Numbered from the stretch's first letter, positions 1 to 7,660 are shown. The stretch: DNA of 18,205 bases from Avispirillum sp959601495 (GCA_959601495.1 CAUGPT010000035.1:1-18205); one strand, 5' to 3'. Made by a program: numbers and translations. Notes: generated from the sequence alone by a model not told the origin.

Positions 1-2
1 TG

Positions 3-353
3 GCGGTCTATCTCTTGTTTTCGGTTGCTTGCTTCCTTACCGTACATGAGCATTTATGCGTGGGTTATATTCTGACGGCACTTGCAAAGAAAATCTGCCG
101 CGCCAAAAGCAAACTTTTCCGCGCGGTGCTCTACTACATAACGATAGCGCTTTTGCTGCTTGACCCGCTGTATCTCAGCGTTCTGTGCGGCTTTTTCGGC
201 GGCGGGGATATGAACGGCATCTCTCTTCTCTGCCCCGAATGGGCGGCAAGAGCCGCCTTCGGCGTGCTGCTGGTACTTAACGGACTCATGTTTTGGAAAA
301 TAGTACTGCCGGCCTACAGCAGATCATTTTCAGACACGGAGACACAAAAATGA
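3..353 (+). CDS. C-terminal part of an unidentified polytopic membrane protein (5' end outside window)
   Basis: The reading frame is open from the first complete codon at base 3 to a TGA at 351-353, so the gene begins upstream of the window. A TTG at base 15 lies inside a hydrophobic stretch and has no ribosome binding site, so I do not take it as a start. The visible 116 residues hold about three hydrophobic segments: one at the left edge, one around the LLLLDPLYLSVLCGFF stretch, and one around the FGVLLVLNGLMFW stretch. Short basic and polar loops lie between them, and the tail is polar. This indicates an integral membrane protein, but I recognise no family motif. The stop overlaps the rsgA start as ATGA, which suggests translational coupling and a shared transcript. 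Confidence 0.6.
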   Translation, partial: AVYLLFSVACFLTVHEHLCVGYILTALAKKICRAKSKLFRAVLYYITIALLLLDPLYLSVLCGFFGGGDMNGISLLCPEWAARAAFGVLLVLNGLMFWKIVLPAYSRSFSDTETQK

Positions 354-1342
354 ACGAATTACGGGCGAGAGTCATCTCGCAGGAAAAAGGAATTTATAAA
401 GTCAGCAGCCCTGCAGGGGTAAGAGCTGCCGCCGTATCCGGCAAATATCGGTATGAGGCACAGACGCCTTCCGACTATCCCGCGGTCGGTGACTATGTTA
501 CGGTACTGTGGCCCGACGACGGGAGCAGTGCCGTTATCACGGCGCTGTTCCCACGAAAGAGCTGCTTTATGCGAAAGGCGGCAGGAACGGGAAACAGGGA
601 ACAGGTCGTTGCCGCCAATATTGATACCGTGTTTATATGTATGTCGCTGAACAATAACTTTAATATAAGGCGGCTGGAGCGGTATCTTTCGGTCACATAC
701 GACAGCGGAGCGACGCCTGTGGCAGCCCTGACGAAATCGGACCTCTGCACCAATGTTGAGGAAAAGATCGCCGAAGTTCAAAATGCCGCGCCGGGCGTTG
801 ATGTGCTGGCTGTCTCGTCACTTGACGGGGACTGTGAGGCGGTCATGAAATATATTCTGCCGGGCAGGACAGTGGCGTTTATCGGCTCGTCCGGTGTCGG
901 CAAATCCACGCTTATAAATAACCTTATGGGTACAGACAGTATTGCCACACGCGAGATCGGCAGTGACGACAAGGGTCGTCACACAACTACCCATCGGGAA
1001 CTCTTCACCCTTTCAAACGGCGCATTTGTCATTGACACGCCCGGCATGCGCGAGCTTGGTATGTGGGACAGCGGCGACGGTATTGATACGGCGTTTGCGG
1101 ACATCGAAAAGCTGTCCCGCGCGTGCCGATATTCCGACTGCACTCACATCTCTGAGCCCGGATGCGCCGTTCTGCGTGCGCTTTCGGACGGAGAGCTTGA
1201 CGCCGCGCGCCTTGAATCTTATCGGAAACTGAAGACCGAAAATGAATACGCGGCAGACAACAGCCGCTATCTTGAGGCCAAACGGTCGAAATTCAAAGAG
1301 ATCGCAAAGATCAACAGATCCGGCAGAAAAAACAGATACTGA
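350..1342 (+). CDS. rsgA: Ribosome small subunit-dependent GTPase RsgA
   Basis: This is a circularly permuted GTPase of 330 residues that helps late maturation of the 30S ribosomal subunit in the cytoplasm, which is the usual size and role of the family. An N-terminal OB-fold region (about 1-75) precedes the GTPase domain, where the motifs occur in permuted order: TKSD (128-131, G4), GSSGVGKS (179-186, P-loop), the GRHTTTH switch segment (209-215) and DTPG (229-232, G3). The C-terminal zinc knuckle is intact, with C259, C264, H266 and C272. The start is ATG 350, because GGAG lies 8 nt upstream at 338-341 and the product then begins like other RsgA proteins. A longer TTG frame from 293 would run inside the upstream gene. 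Unlike many Firmicutes, it is not beside a prkC/stp/rpe cluster here, so it could be a second copy. The downstream neighbour is insulated by a terminator. Confidence 0.94.
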   Translation: MNELRARVISQEKGIYKVSSPAGVRAAAVSGKYRYEAQTPSDYPAVGDYVTVLWPDDGSSAVITALFPRKSCFMRKAAGTGNREQVVAANIDTVFICMSLNNNFNIRRLERYLSVTYDSGATPVAALTKSDLCTNVEEKIAEVQNAAPGVDVLAVSSLDGDCEAVMKYILPGRTVAFIGSSGVGKSTLINNLMGTDSIATREIGSDDKGRHTTTHRELFTLSNGAFVIDTPGMRELGMWDSGDGIDTAFADIEKLSRACRYSDCTHISEPGCAVLRALSDGELDAARLESYRKLKTENEYAADNSRYLEAKRSKFKEIAKINRSGRKNRY

Positions 1343-1390
1343 CAGTAAGACGACCCGTACGGGCTGTTCGGCTGTACGGCGATATATGCG

Positions 1391-1434
1391 GCTGCCCCCA
1401 TCCTTTGAAAAAGGATGGGGGCAGCTTTTATATT
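1391..1434 (+). terminator. Strong intrinsic terminator after rsgA
   Basis: A perfect 16-bp stem (1391-1406 with 1410-1425, rich in C:G pairs) closes on a 3-nt loop and is followed by TTTTATATT. It ends the rsgA transcript about 50 bases after the stop. Confidence 0.88.
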
Positions 1435-1455
1435 GCTGTTTTTTGTCAAAATCGC

Positions 1456-1484
1456 TTGACAAACCGTGCTCCGCGATGTATAAT
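1456..1484 (+). promoter_or_regulatory. Consensus sigma-A promoter of the TetR gene
   Basis: TTGACA at 1456-1461 and TATAAT at 1479-1484 are separated by exactly 17 nt, a full match to the vegetative consensus. Transcription should start near 1491, inside the repeat and palindrome block that precedes the TetR gene. So strong a promoter in front of a repressor gene fits tight autorepression. Confidence 0.85.
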
Positions 1485-1513
1485 TCATGTTATGTATAAT
1501 TCTAATTATATAT
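1476..1513 (+). promoter_or_regulatory. Candidate TetR operator: direct repeat plus palindrome over -10 and +1
   Basis: ATGTATAATTC occurs twice, at 1476-1486 and 1492-1502, 16 bases apart. The second copy is half of a palindrome: TATAATT (1495-1501), CT, AATTATA (1504-1510), extending imperfectly to 1492-1513. The block overlaps the -10 box and the predicted start point, which is where an autorepressor would act. Binding by the adjacent TetR protein is inferred. Confidence 0.5.
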
Positions 1514-1524
1514 GAGGTGCCGAC

Positions 1525-2097
1525 ATGCCCGCAAAAGCCAAAGTCACAAAAGAAATGATCATCGACGCCGCCTTTGCGATCGCCCGGGAAACGGGTCCGG
1601 AAAGCATCAACGCAAGGACTGTATCCGAAAGGCTGAATTGCTCCACGCAGCCCGTCATGTACCATTTCGCGACAATCGAAGAATTGAAACGGGCGGTCTA
1701 TGCCAAGGCGGACCTTTATCATTCGGAGTATCTGATGAATATAAAAAAGCCGACAAAGGGTGCAGCCCTCGGCATAGGGATGAATTATATCCGCTTTGCC
1801 ATCGAAGAAGCGCACTTGTTCCGTTTCCTTTTTCAGTCGGATTTTTTCAGCGGAAGCACCCTCATCGACCTGATAGACGCAGAGGAGCTCATCCCTGTTC
1901 TTTCGGCAATGCGGGAAGCCTTGGGAGTCGATATGGAGCAGACGAAGAAGGTCTTTCTGACTGTTTTTCTGTTTGCTCACGGATATGCGAGCATCATCGC
2001 CAACAACTCGCTGAAATACGACGAGGATATTATAAATTCCCATCTGGAGCGGGCATACAGAGGCGCGGTACTGGCAGCTCGGGAGGAAACGCGGTGA
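1525..2097 (+). CDS. TetR/AcrR-family transcriptional regulator
   Basis: The protein has 190 residues, a typical TetR length. The N-terminal DNA-binding domain is clear at about 8-55: a first helix with IIDAAFAIARETG, then the helix-turn-helix around INARTVSERLNCSTQPVMYHF, where the Tyr-His-Phe end of the recognition helix is characteristic. The rest is an all-helical ligand-binding and dimerisation region with no recognisable ligand signature. The start is ATG 1525, with GAGGTG at 1514-1519. It has its own consensus promoter with a repeat/palindrome overlapping it, so autoregulation is likely. It is followed after 65 bases by a KTR-type gene that may be on the same transcript. Its targets are unknown; the KTR protein or the downstream hydrolase/protease/acetyltransferase run are the nearest candidates. 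Confidence 0.9.
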   Translation: MPAKAKVTKEMIIDAAFAIARETGPESINARTVSERLNCSTQPVMYHFATIEELKRAVYAKADLYHSEYLMNIKKPTKGAALGIGMNYIRFAIEEAHLFRFLFQSDFFSGSTLIDLIDAEELIPVLSAMREALGVDMEQTKKVFLTVFLFAHGYASIIANNSLKYDEDIINSHLERAYRGAVLAAREETR

Positions 2098-2162
2098 CTA
2101 TGCAAGAAGAGCGCCCGATGGGGCGGTATGTATCGTTTAACAGATCAGGTGAGGTGGTATAA

Positions 2163-2345
2163 ATGGCTGAGACCCCAAAATCGGATTGGCTGCGCTGCCC
2201 AAAATGCGGCGGCAAAACAAGAACGCAGATACGGCCGCATACGGTGCTGGAGGATTTTCCTCTGTTTTGCCCGAAGTGCAGATACTCCTGTGTGATCGGC
2301 TTTAAGTGCGGAAAAATCAAAGAGATAAAAATGCCGGACGCTTAG
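2163..2345 (+). CDS. Cysteine-rich KTR-domain small protein
   Basis: A 60-residue protein with two CxxC knuckles, CPKC (residues 12-15) and CPKC (36-39), and the Lys-Thr-Arg signature immediately after the first (CGGKTRTQIR). The following ELxxFPLFCPKC-like segment is also present as LEDFPLFCPKC. This matches the cysteine-rich KTR family, short zinc-ribbon-like proteins common in Firmicutes and often carried on mobile elements; no biochemical role is established. Start ATG 2163 is supported by GAGGTGG a few bases upstream. It lies 65 bases after the TetR gene and is followed at once by a terminator hairpin, so the two probably form a bicistronic unit. Confidence 0.85.
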   Translation: MAETPKSDWLRCPKCGGKTRTQIRPHTVLEDFPLFCPKCRYSCVIGFKCGKIKEIKMPDA

Positions 2346-2392
2346 ACGCAGTGCAGACCGATGAGATATCGGTTTGTTCTGCGTTTATTTTT
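2346..2392 (+). terminator. Probable intrinsic terminator after the TetR/KTR pair
   Basis: ACGCAG (2346-2351) pairs with CTGCGT (2379-2384), and ACCGAT (2357-2362) pairs with ATCGGT (2368-2373) inside it. The structure is followed by TTATTTTT. The stem has an internal loop, so termination may be partial. I see no clear promoter between here and the next gene, so some read-through is plausible. Confidence 0.6.
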
Positions 2393-2466
2393 CGGTAAGG
2401 GCTCGCGAAAAAACGGCAAAAAATCATATCCGGAGCCAAGCAGCAAAAATATCGGAGGAATATATT

Positions 2467-2961
2467 ATGAAAAAATGCGCGCTGGTCGTGATCGATCTGC
2501 AAAATGACATTACGAAAAACTATAAGGAGATCATCGACCGAGTCAACGAGGCGATCGATCGGGCACTCGGCGAAGAAATGGCCGTCGCCTATATCCGGCA
2601 CCACAACCTGTCCGCGGGAACAAGAACATTCAAGCCCGCAACCCGCGGCGCAGAGTTCGTGCCCGAGCTGAAAGTCGTATCCGACAATATCTTTACAAAG
2701 TCAAAAAGCAACGCGCTGACAAGTGAAAGATTTGCGGCTTTTATCAGGGAAAACGGCATCACCGAGTTTTATATTGCCGGAGCGGACGCCGCGGCTTGTA
2801 TCAAATCCACCTGCTATAACATGACTAAAAGCGGATATACGGTTCATGTGCTGTCGGACTGCATAACAAGCTATGATAAAAAGAAGCTGCCCGAAATGCT
2901 TGCGTATTACGAGAGCAAGGGCTGTTCTGTCGCGGATCTTTGCGAGACCATGCAGGCGTGA
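2467..2961 (+). CDS. Isochorismatase-like cysteine hydrolase
   Basis: A 164-residue cytoplasmic hydrolase of the isochorismatase/nicotinamidase superfamily. The catalytic triad can be placed: Asp10 in VVIDLQND, Lys78 in the IFTKSKSNAL segment, and Cys111 in AGADAAACIKSTCYN, the usual position of the nucleophile before a helix. The family cleaves amide or vinyl-ether bonds in small molecules, and the substrate cannot be read from the sequence. It is shorter than typical nicotinamidases (about 180-210 residues) and the metal-binding Asp/His cluster is not obvious, so I would not call it pncA. Start ATG 2467 has GGAGGA 7 nt upstream; earlier in-frame codons lack a site. It leads a tight run with the CPBP protease and GNAT genes. 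Confidence 0.85.
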   Translation: MKKCALVVIDLQNDITKNYKEIIDRVNEAIDRALGEEMAVAYIRHHNLSAGTRTFKPATRGAEFVPELKVVSDNIFTKSKSNALTSERFAAFIRENGITEFYIAGADAAACIKSTCYNMTKSGYTVHVLSDCITSYDKKKLPEMLAYYESKGCSVADLCETMQA

Positions 2962-2989
2962 ACAATACGGAAACACGGGAGGAAACAAA

Positions 2990-3727
2990 TTGAAGAAATT
3001 ATACGAAAAAAATGAGCTGAGCTTTGCGATAGTGTGGATCGCAGTCTACTGCGTTCTGCAATCCCTTGCGAATCCGCTGAACAAAATTATCGGCGTTAAA
3101 TACGCGGCAAGCGCCGCTTTCTGCGTCGCGCAGACCGTAGTTCTTTTTGCATTTATACTAAAGAACGGTCTGCATAAGAAATACGGGCTTTGCCTGTCCC
3201 CGGTTCCCGCGCGGCGGTTTCTTTACTATGTGCCGCTTGTCATTCTGGCATCGGGAAACCTGTGGAACGGCGTCGCCGCAGGTTACGCCCCCGCGGATGC
3301 GGTATGCCGTATCGTGTGCATGCTCTGCGTCGGATTTTTGGAGGAGGTTATCTTCCGCGGTCTTCTGTTTGTCGCCATAGCAAAGAATAATATCAGGTCC
3401 GCCGTTATCATATCAAGCGTGACATTCGGCGTCGGACACATTATCAATCTGTTCAACGGCAGCGGCATGGACCTTGTAAACAATCTGTGCCAGATCGTCT
3501 TTGCCGTCGCAGTGGGCTTTCTGCTCGTCACGATCTTCTACCGCGGCAAAAGCCTTATTCCCTGCATTGCCGTCCACTCTGCCATCAACACACTGGGCAC
3601 TTTCGCAAATGATGCGGGCCTTAGCGCAAAAATGCACCTGCTTCATCTCGGTATATTGATCCTTATTACGGTCGCCTATACCCTTGTCCTTACAAAGACA
3701 CTTCCGAAGAATACAAAAGAGGAATGA
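2990..3727 (+). CDS. CPBP-family intramembrane glutamic protease (Abi/CAAX-like)
   Basis: A 245-residue multi-pass membrane protein with all hallmark motifs of the CPBP (Rce1/Abi) family: EEVIFR at 118-123 (EExxxR), a second-motif His at 150 in TFGVGH, and HSAIN at 196-200 (HxxxN). Hydrophobic helices lie near 11-29, 38-57, 78-96, 104-117, 135-150, 168-184 and 218-236. Family members cleave proteins within the membrane, some in bacteriocin self-immunity or peptide maturation; the substrate here is unknown. I take TTG 2990 as the start because GGGAGGA (2977-2983) sits 6 nt before it and the protein then begins with a charged N-terminus before the first helix. It follows the hydrolase by 28 bases and overlaps the ATG at 3724 in an ATGA arrangement. 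Confidence 0.9.
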   Translation: MKKLYEKNELSFAIVWIAVYCVLQSLANPLNKIIGVKYAASAAFCVAQTVVLFAFILKNGLHKKYGLCLSPVPARRFLYYVPLVILASGNLWNGVAAGYAPADAVCRIVCMLCVGFLEEVIFRGLLFVAIAKNNIRSAVIISSVTFGVGHIINLFNGSGMDLVNNLCQIVFAVAVGFLLVTIFYRGKSLIPCIAVHSAINTLGTFANDAGLSAKMHLLHLGILILITVAYTLVLTKTLPKNTKEE

Positions 3728-3732
3728 TCGCC

Positions 3733-4179
3733 GTGAAAAAGCCATACATTCAGAAACAAACGGATGTTTTCAGAATAACCGCCGACGGAGATGAGCGCGA
3801 TATCAGTGAGATCCATGAAATGCTGAGAGAGTACAATCTCGCTCATCGCGAGGCATCGGAAAGTGTTCCCATAGGGGTGTTCCTTGAGGACGGAAACAGC
3901 AAAAAGCTCGCCGGACTGACGGGAGAAACATTCGGCAGGTGGCTTTGCATTCAGTATTTTTTCGTAAGCGAAACGCTCAGAGGCGCAGGTGTCGGAAAAA
4001 GACTGCTGGAGGCCGCGGAAAACGAAGCCGTTCGGCGCGGCTGCAAATATGCTTTTGTGAACACTTTTTCATTTCAGGCTCCCGAATTTTACATAAAGCA
4101 CGGGTACCGGGAGGTTTTCACCCTCGAGGAATATCCGTACACGGGAAAAAGGCACTATTACACGAAAGAGCTGCTTTGA
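3733..4179 (+). CDS. GNAT-family N-acetyltransferase
   Basis: A 148-residue GNAT protein. The acetyl-CoA pyrophosphate-binding loop is RGAGVG (83-88) within FVSETLRGAGVGKRLLEAAE, and the C-terminal motif FYIKHGY (119-125) is typical of the fold. The acceptor substrate cannot be predicted. Two starts are possible. ATG 3724 overlaps the protease stop, but its only Shine-Dalgarno-like bases (GAGGA, 3719-3723) abut it directly. GTG 3733 lies 9 nt after the same GAGGA, so I prefer GTG; choosing ATG adds only three residues. It is the last gene of the hydrolase/protease/acetyltransferase run. No terminator is visible until the shared hairpin at 4422. Confidence 0.85.
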   Translation: MKKPYIQKQTDVFRITADGDERDISEIHEMLREYNLAHREASESVPIGVFLEDGNSKKLAGLTGETFGRWLCIQYFFVSETLRGAGVGKRLLEAAENEAVRRGCKYAFVNTFSFQAPEFYIKHGYREVFTLEEYPYTGKRHYYTKELL

Positions 4180-4421
4180 TCAGTGAGCTGAAATATGGAA
4201 TGCCGCGGCTGTGTGCCGAAGGCGGTGCAGAAGAGCATCAGCTTTTCTCCGCCGACGCAGGGACTCAAAATGATGAAAAAATTTGTCCGGGTGTCGGCGC
4301 GGGCAGCTTTCCGCTGCCGAAACGCGTCATGCTCGAAGTACAGCACTTTGCCCCGCTCTCTTTGTCCCTTCCTTCGCCGGGGATAAGGCGCCTGTTTATA
4401 TGATCAAAGCCACACGCAAAA
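4180..4421 (+). other. Intergenic stretch without a supported gene
   Basis: About 240 bases between the acetyltransferase stop and the shared terminator. Short open frames exist on both strands, but none has a ribosome binding site plus a recognisable product, and they overlap one another. The only local structure I see is a small GCAGC/GCTGC inverted repeat around 4304-4318. It may be 3' untranslated sequence or decayed DNA. Confidence 0.4.
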
Positions 4422-4463
4422 AGCCCCGTGATCTTAGCGATCACGGGGCTCATTGTTTTTTTA
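4422..4463. terminator. Bidirectional intrinsic terminator between convergent GNAT and ppdK genes
   Basis: AGCCCCGTGATC (4422-4433) pairs perfectly with 4439-4450 around a 5-nt loop. On the plus strand it is followed by CATTG and a run of seven T. On the minus strand the stem is followed by TTTTT (complement of 4417-4421). It can therefore stop both the acetyltransferase transcript and the ppdK transcript. Confidence 0.85.
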
Positions 4464-4509
4464 TTGGTCGCTCAAAACCTTTATACTGTCGGTTTCAAAG
4501 AGAGACCAA

Positions 4510-7152
4510 TTATTTGCCGCTTTCCTTTATAGCTGCCTGTGCTGCTGCGAGGCGGGCGATCGGCACACGGAAGGGTGAGCAGGACACATAGTCAAGACCG
4601 ATCTTGTTGCAGAACTCTACGGAAGAGGGGTCGCCGCCGTGCTCGCCGCAGATACCGACATGAAGCTTCGGATTTACGGGCTTGCCCAGCTTGAGCGTCA
4701 GCTCCATGAGCTTGCCTACGCCGTGCTGGTCGAGCTTTGCGAAGGGATCGTTCTCGAATATCTTTGTATCGTAGTATGCGTTGAGGAACTTACCTGCGTC
4801 GTCACGGCTGAAGCCGAAGGTCATCTGGGTAAGGTCGTTGGTTCCGAAGCAGAAGAAGTCTGCCTCTTTTGCGATCTCGTCTGCGGTGAGTGCGGCTCTG
4901 GGGATCTCGATCATGGTACCTACCTGGTACTTGAGAGCTATGCCTGCGTCTGCGATAACCGCGTCAGCGGTCTTAACAACGAAGTCCTTAACGTACTTAA
5001 GCTCTTTTACGTCGCCTACGAGAGGAATCATGATCTCGGGCTCAACGTTCCATTCGGGATGGTTCTTCTTAACGTTGATAGCTGCCTTGATAACAGCCTT
5101 TGTCTGCATTACTGCGATCTCGGGGTATGTTACGGCAAGACGGCAGCCGCGGTGACCCATCATGGGGTTGAACTCGTGCAGAGAGTCGATTATGGTCTTT
5201 ATCTCTTCAACGGTCTTGCCCTGATTTGCGGCAAGTGCTCTTATATCGTCATCCTCGGTGGGAACGAACTCGTGAAGCGGAGGATCGAGGAATCTGATGG
5301 TTACGGGGCAGCCCTCAAGCGCCTCGTAGAGAGCCTCAAAGTCTGCCTGCTGCATAGGCTCGATCTTTGCGAGAGCTGCTTCTCTCTCCTCAACGTTGTC
5401 GGAGCAGATCATCTCTCTGAACGCGCCGATTCTTTCGGGATCGAAGAACATGTGCTCCGTACGGCAAAGTCCGATGCCCTCTGCGCCGAGCTCGCGTGCT
5501 TTCTTTGCGTCTGCGGGAGTATCCGCGTTGGTGCGGACGCCGAGCTTTCTGTATTTATCAGCCCATGCCATAACTCTGCCGAAGTTGCCGCTGATGGAAG
5601 CGGGAACGGTTGCTATAACACCGTCGTAGATGTTACCGGTAGAGCCGTCGATGGAGATAAAGTCGCCCTCGTGGAAGGTCTTGCCTGCCAGAGTGAACTT
5701 CTTGTTAGTCTCGTCCATTGCGATATCGCCGCAGCCGGATACGCAGCAGGTGCCCATGCCGCGTGCAACAACTGCTGCATGGCTGGTCATACCGCCGCGA
5801 ACGGTGAGGATACCCTCGGAAGCCTTCATACCGGTGATGTCCTCGGGAGAGGTCTCGAGACGAACGAGAACTACCTTCTCGCCGCGAGCCTTCCAAGCCT
5901 CTGCGTCATCTGCGGTGAACACGATCTTACCGCAAGCTGCTCCGGGAGAAGCGCCCAGACCCTTGCCGATGGGGTTAGCTGCCTTGAGTGCCTTTGCGTC
6001 GAACTGGGGATGGAGAAGTGTATCGAGGTTTCTGGGGTCTATCATGAGGACAGCCTCTTCCTCGGTCTTCATGCCCTCGTCAACCAGGTCGCATGCGATC
6101 TGGAGAGCTGCGGGAGCGGTTCTCTTACCGTTACGGCACTGGAGCATATAAAGCTTGCCGTTCTCAACGGTGAACTCCATATCCTGCATGTCGTGGTAAT
6201 GATTCTCAAGCAGGTCGCAAACCTTTACGAACTCTGCGTATGCCTCGGGGAACTGATCTGCCATCTGTGCGATGGGCATAGGTGTGCGGACACCCGCAAC
6301 AACGTCCTCGCCCTGTGCGTTTACAAGGAACTCGCCCATGAGCTTCTTTTCGCCGGTCGCGGGGTCACGGGTGAAGGCAACGCCTGTACCGGAGTTGTTG
6401 TTGAGGTTACCGAATACCATGGGCATTACGTTGACCGCAGTGCCCCAGGAGTAAGGAATGTCGTTGTCGCGGCGGTATACGTTTGCACGGGGGTTGTCCC
6501 ATGAACGGAAAACTGCCTCGATAGCGAGCTTAAGCTGAGTAACGGGGTCGGAGGGGAAGTCCTCGCCGATCTTTTCCTTGTACTCTGCCTTGAACTGGTG
6601 CGCGAGCTCCTTCAGGTCGTCGGCGGTAAGCTCTACGTCGAACTGAACGCCTTTTTCCTTCTTCATCTTGTCGATGAGCTCTTCGAAGTACTTCTTGCCG
6701 ACTTCCATAACGACGTCGGAGAACATCTGGATAAATCTTCTGTAAGAGTCGTATACGAATCTCTTGAACTTAGGATCGTCGTTGCCGGCGATCATAGCCT
6801 CTACAACCTCGTCGTTAAGTCCGAGGTTGAGGATGGTGTCCATCATACCGGGCATGGATGCACGTGCGCCGGAGCGGACGGAAACAAGCAGGGGGTTCTT
6901 GAGATCGCCGAACTTCTTGCCGTTGATCTCTTCCATCTTCTTAACGCCTTCCATGGTCTGAGCCATGATCTCGTCGCTGATCTTTCTGCCGTCGTCGTAG
7001 TACTGAGTGCACGCCTCCGTTGAGATCGTGAAGCCCTGGGGAACAGGCAGACCGATGTTGGTCATCTCCGCCAGGTTTGCGCCTTTACCGCCGAGCAGCT
7101 CACGCATGCTTGCGTTGCCCTCGGAGAAAAGGTATACATACTTCTTTCCCAT
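4510..7152 (-). CDS. ppdK: Pyruvate, phosphate dikinase
   Basis: A full-length PPDK of 880 residues. It interconverts pyruvate + ATP + Pi and PEP + AMP + PPi, in the glycolytic or gluconeogenic direction, in the cytoplasm. The N-terminal nucleotide-binding domain has GGKGANLAEM (21-30) and RSGARASMPGMMDT (93-106). The central swivelling domain carries the phosphorylated His458 in GGMTSHAAVVARG. The C-terminal PEP/pyruvate barrel has GTNDLTQMTFGFSRDD and the catalytic Cys835 in CGEHGGDP. These positions are close to those of the Clostridium symbiosum enzyme (His455, Cys831). Start ATG 7152 (complement) is chosen because GGAGG (complement of 7161-7165) lies 8 nt upstream; a TTG further upstream would place the ribosome binding site inside the coding region. 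It appears monocistronic. Codon use is strongly biased, as expected for a highly expressed gene. Confidence 0.97.
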   Translation of the reverse strand: MGKKYVYLFSEGNASMRELLGGKGANLAEMTNIGLPVPQGFTISTEACTQYYDDGRKISDEIMAQTMEGVKKMEEINGKKFGDLKNPLLVSVRSGARASMPGMMDTILNLGLNDEVVEAMIAGNDDPKFKRFVYDSYRRFIQMFSDVVMEVGKKYFEELIDKMKKEKGVQFDVELTADDLKELAHQFKAEYKEKIGEDFPSDPVTQLKLAIEAVFRSWDNPRANVYRRDNDIPYSWGTAVNVMPMVFGNLNNNSGTGVAFTRDPATGEKKLMGEFLVNAQGEDVVAGVRTPMPIAQMADQFPEAYAEFVKVCDLLENHYHDMQDMEFTVENGKLYMLQCRNGKRTAPAALQIACDLVDEGMKTEEEAVLMIDPRNLDTLLHPQFDAKALKAANPIGKGLGASPGAACGKIVFTADDAEAWKARGEKVVLVRLETSPEDITGMKASEGILTVRGGMTSHAAVVARGMGTCCVSGCGDIAMDETNKKFTLAGKTFHEGDFISIDGSTGNIYDGVIATVPASISGNFGRVMAWADKYRKLGVRTNADTPADAKKARELGAEGIGLCRTEHMFFDPERIGAFREMICSDNVEEREAALAKIEPMQQADFEALYEALEGCPVTIRFLDPPLHEFVPTEDDDIRALAANQGKTVEEIKTIIDSLHEFNPMMGHRGCRLAVTYPEIAVMQTKAVIKAAINVKKNHPEWNVEPEIMIPLVGDVKELKYVKDFVVKTADAVIADAGIALKYQVGTMIEIPRAALTADEIAKEADFFCFGTNDLTQMTFGFSRDDAGKFLNAYYDTKIFENDPFAKLDQHGVGKLMELTLKLGKPVNPKLHVGICGEHGGDPSSVEFCNKIGLDYVSCSPFRVPIARLAAAQAAIKESGK

Positions 7153-7218
7153 TTTACAATCCTCCAAAATATATTTAAATTGTCAGCATAATAAGCGGCA
7201 CAATGTGTCGCAACTGTT

Positions 7219-7247
7219 ATTCTATCATATTTTTCCCGCGATTTCTA
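7219..7247 (-). promoter_or_regulatory. Probable sigma-A promoter of ppdK (extended -10)
   Basis: On the minus strand TAGAAT (complement of 7219-7224) is preceded by TGA, giving an extended -10. A weak -35, TAGAAA (complement of 7242-7247), lies 17 nt upstream. It leaves an untranslated leader of about 60 bases before the ppdK ribosome binding site. Confidence 0.5.
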
Positions 7248-7469
7248 TAGTTTTGCAAAAAAAATTGTCGACCGAACACAAAAAATCAATTTGTTTACAA
7301 TAAGTTTACACATATACCCCGGCGCGATACCGTCGGCGCATATGCCGGTACAGATCGCACCGTAGTAAAGGTTAAGAATATATCCTTCTTTATAGATTTT
7401 GATGATGTAGCTTGACGATGCGCCGTCAAGCCTGAATGTTCCCTGCTCGCTGTCGTATACGATAGGCAT
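7245..7469 (-). pseudogene. Truncated start of a GH36-type alpha-galactosidase gene
   Basis: On the minus strand an ATG (complement of 7467-7469) with an AGGAG site 6 nt upstream (complement of 7476-7480) opens a 74-codon frame. Its first ~38 residues (MPIVYDSEQG..., then YIIKIYKEG and ILNLYYGA) resemble the beta-sandwich N-terminus of family 36 alpha-galactosidases, which usually have over 700 residues and begin with this I(Y/F)D...L(Y/H)LYYG pattern. The similarity stops after the YYGA stretch. The remaining residues (ICTGICADG onward) look like translated intergenic sequence, and the frame ends against the ppdK promoter. I read it as a gene start left after deletion of the rest. The family assignment rests on remembered motif similarity. 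It could instead be a short expressed protein. Confidence 0.5.
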
Positions 7470-7584
7470 GGCTTTCTCCTTTTTGCTGCGGCATAAATCT
7501 GTTCGGCGTGCACATGCTCCGTGCGGCAAAGCGTATAATTTATAACATCATTTTTGGTATATAAGCCGAATTTTCGCACTTCGG

Positions 7585-7613
7585 TTGCAAAACGTCGTCG
7601 GCGGTGTTACAAT
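7585..7613 (+). promoter_or_regulatory. Sigma-A promoter of the lplA operon
   Basis: TTGCAA (7585-7590) and TACAAT (7608-7613) are spaced by 17 nt, giving a start near 7620 and a leader of about 40 bases. An inverted repeat CCGAA-N9-TTCGG (7567-7585) abuts the -35 box and could be an operator, though it also lies near the divergent alpha-galactosidase remnant. Confidence 0.75.
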
Positions 7614-7660
7614 GTACTCAGTAAATGTTTTAGAGCGCTAAAGCGCGGCGCGGAGGCTGT

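Noticed and set aside
4158..4403. Short frames on both strands after the acetyltransferase gene
   Set aside because: Several mutually overlapping frames exist in the same DNA with no ribosome binding site or recognisable product, so no gene can be chosen.
4639..6504. A 621-codon open frame on the plus strand, opposite ppdK
   Set aside because: It lies wholly antisense to a clear PPDK gene, and its composition (Cys-, Leu- and Val-rich) is the mirror of a strongly biased codon set. It has no recognisable domain.
7007..7303. Plus-strand frame over the ppdK start and promoter
   Set aside because: It is antisense to the conserved PPDK N-terminus and then crosses A/T-rich promoter DNA, with no start signal.
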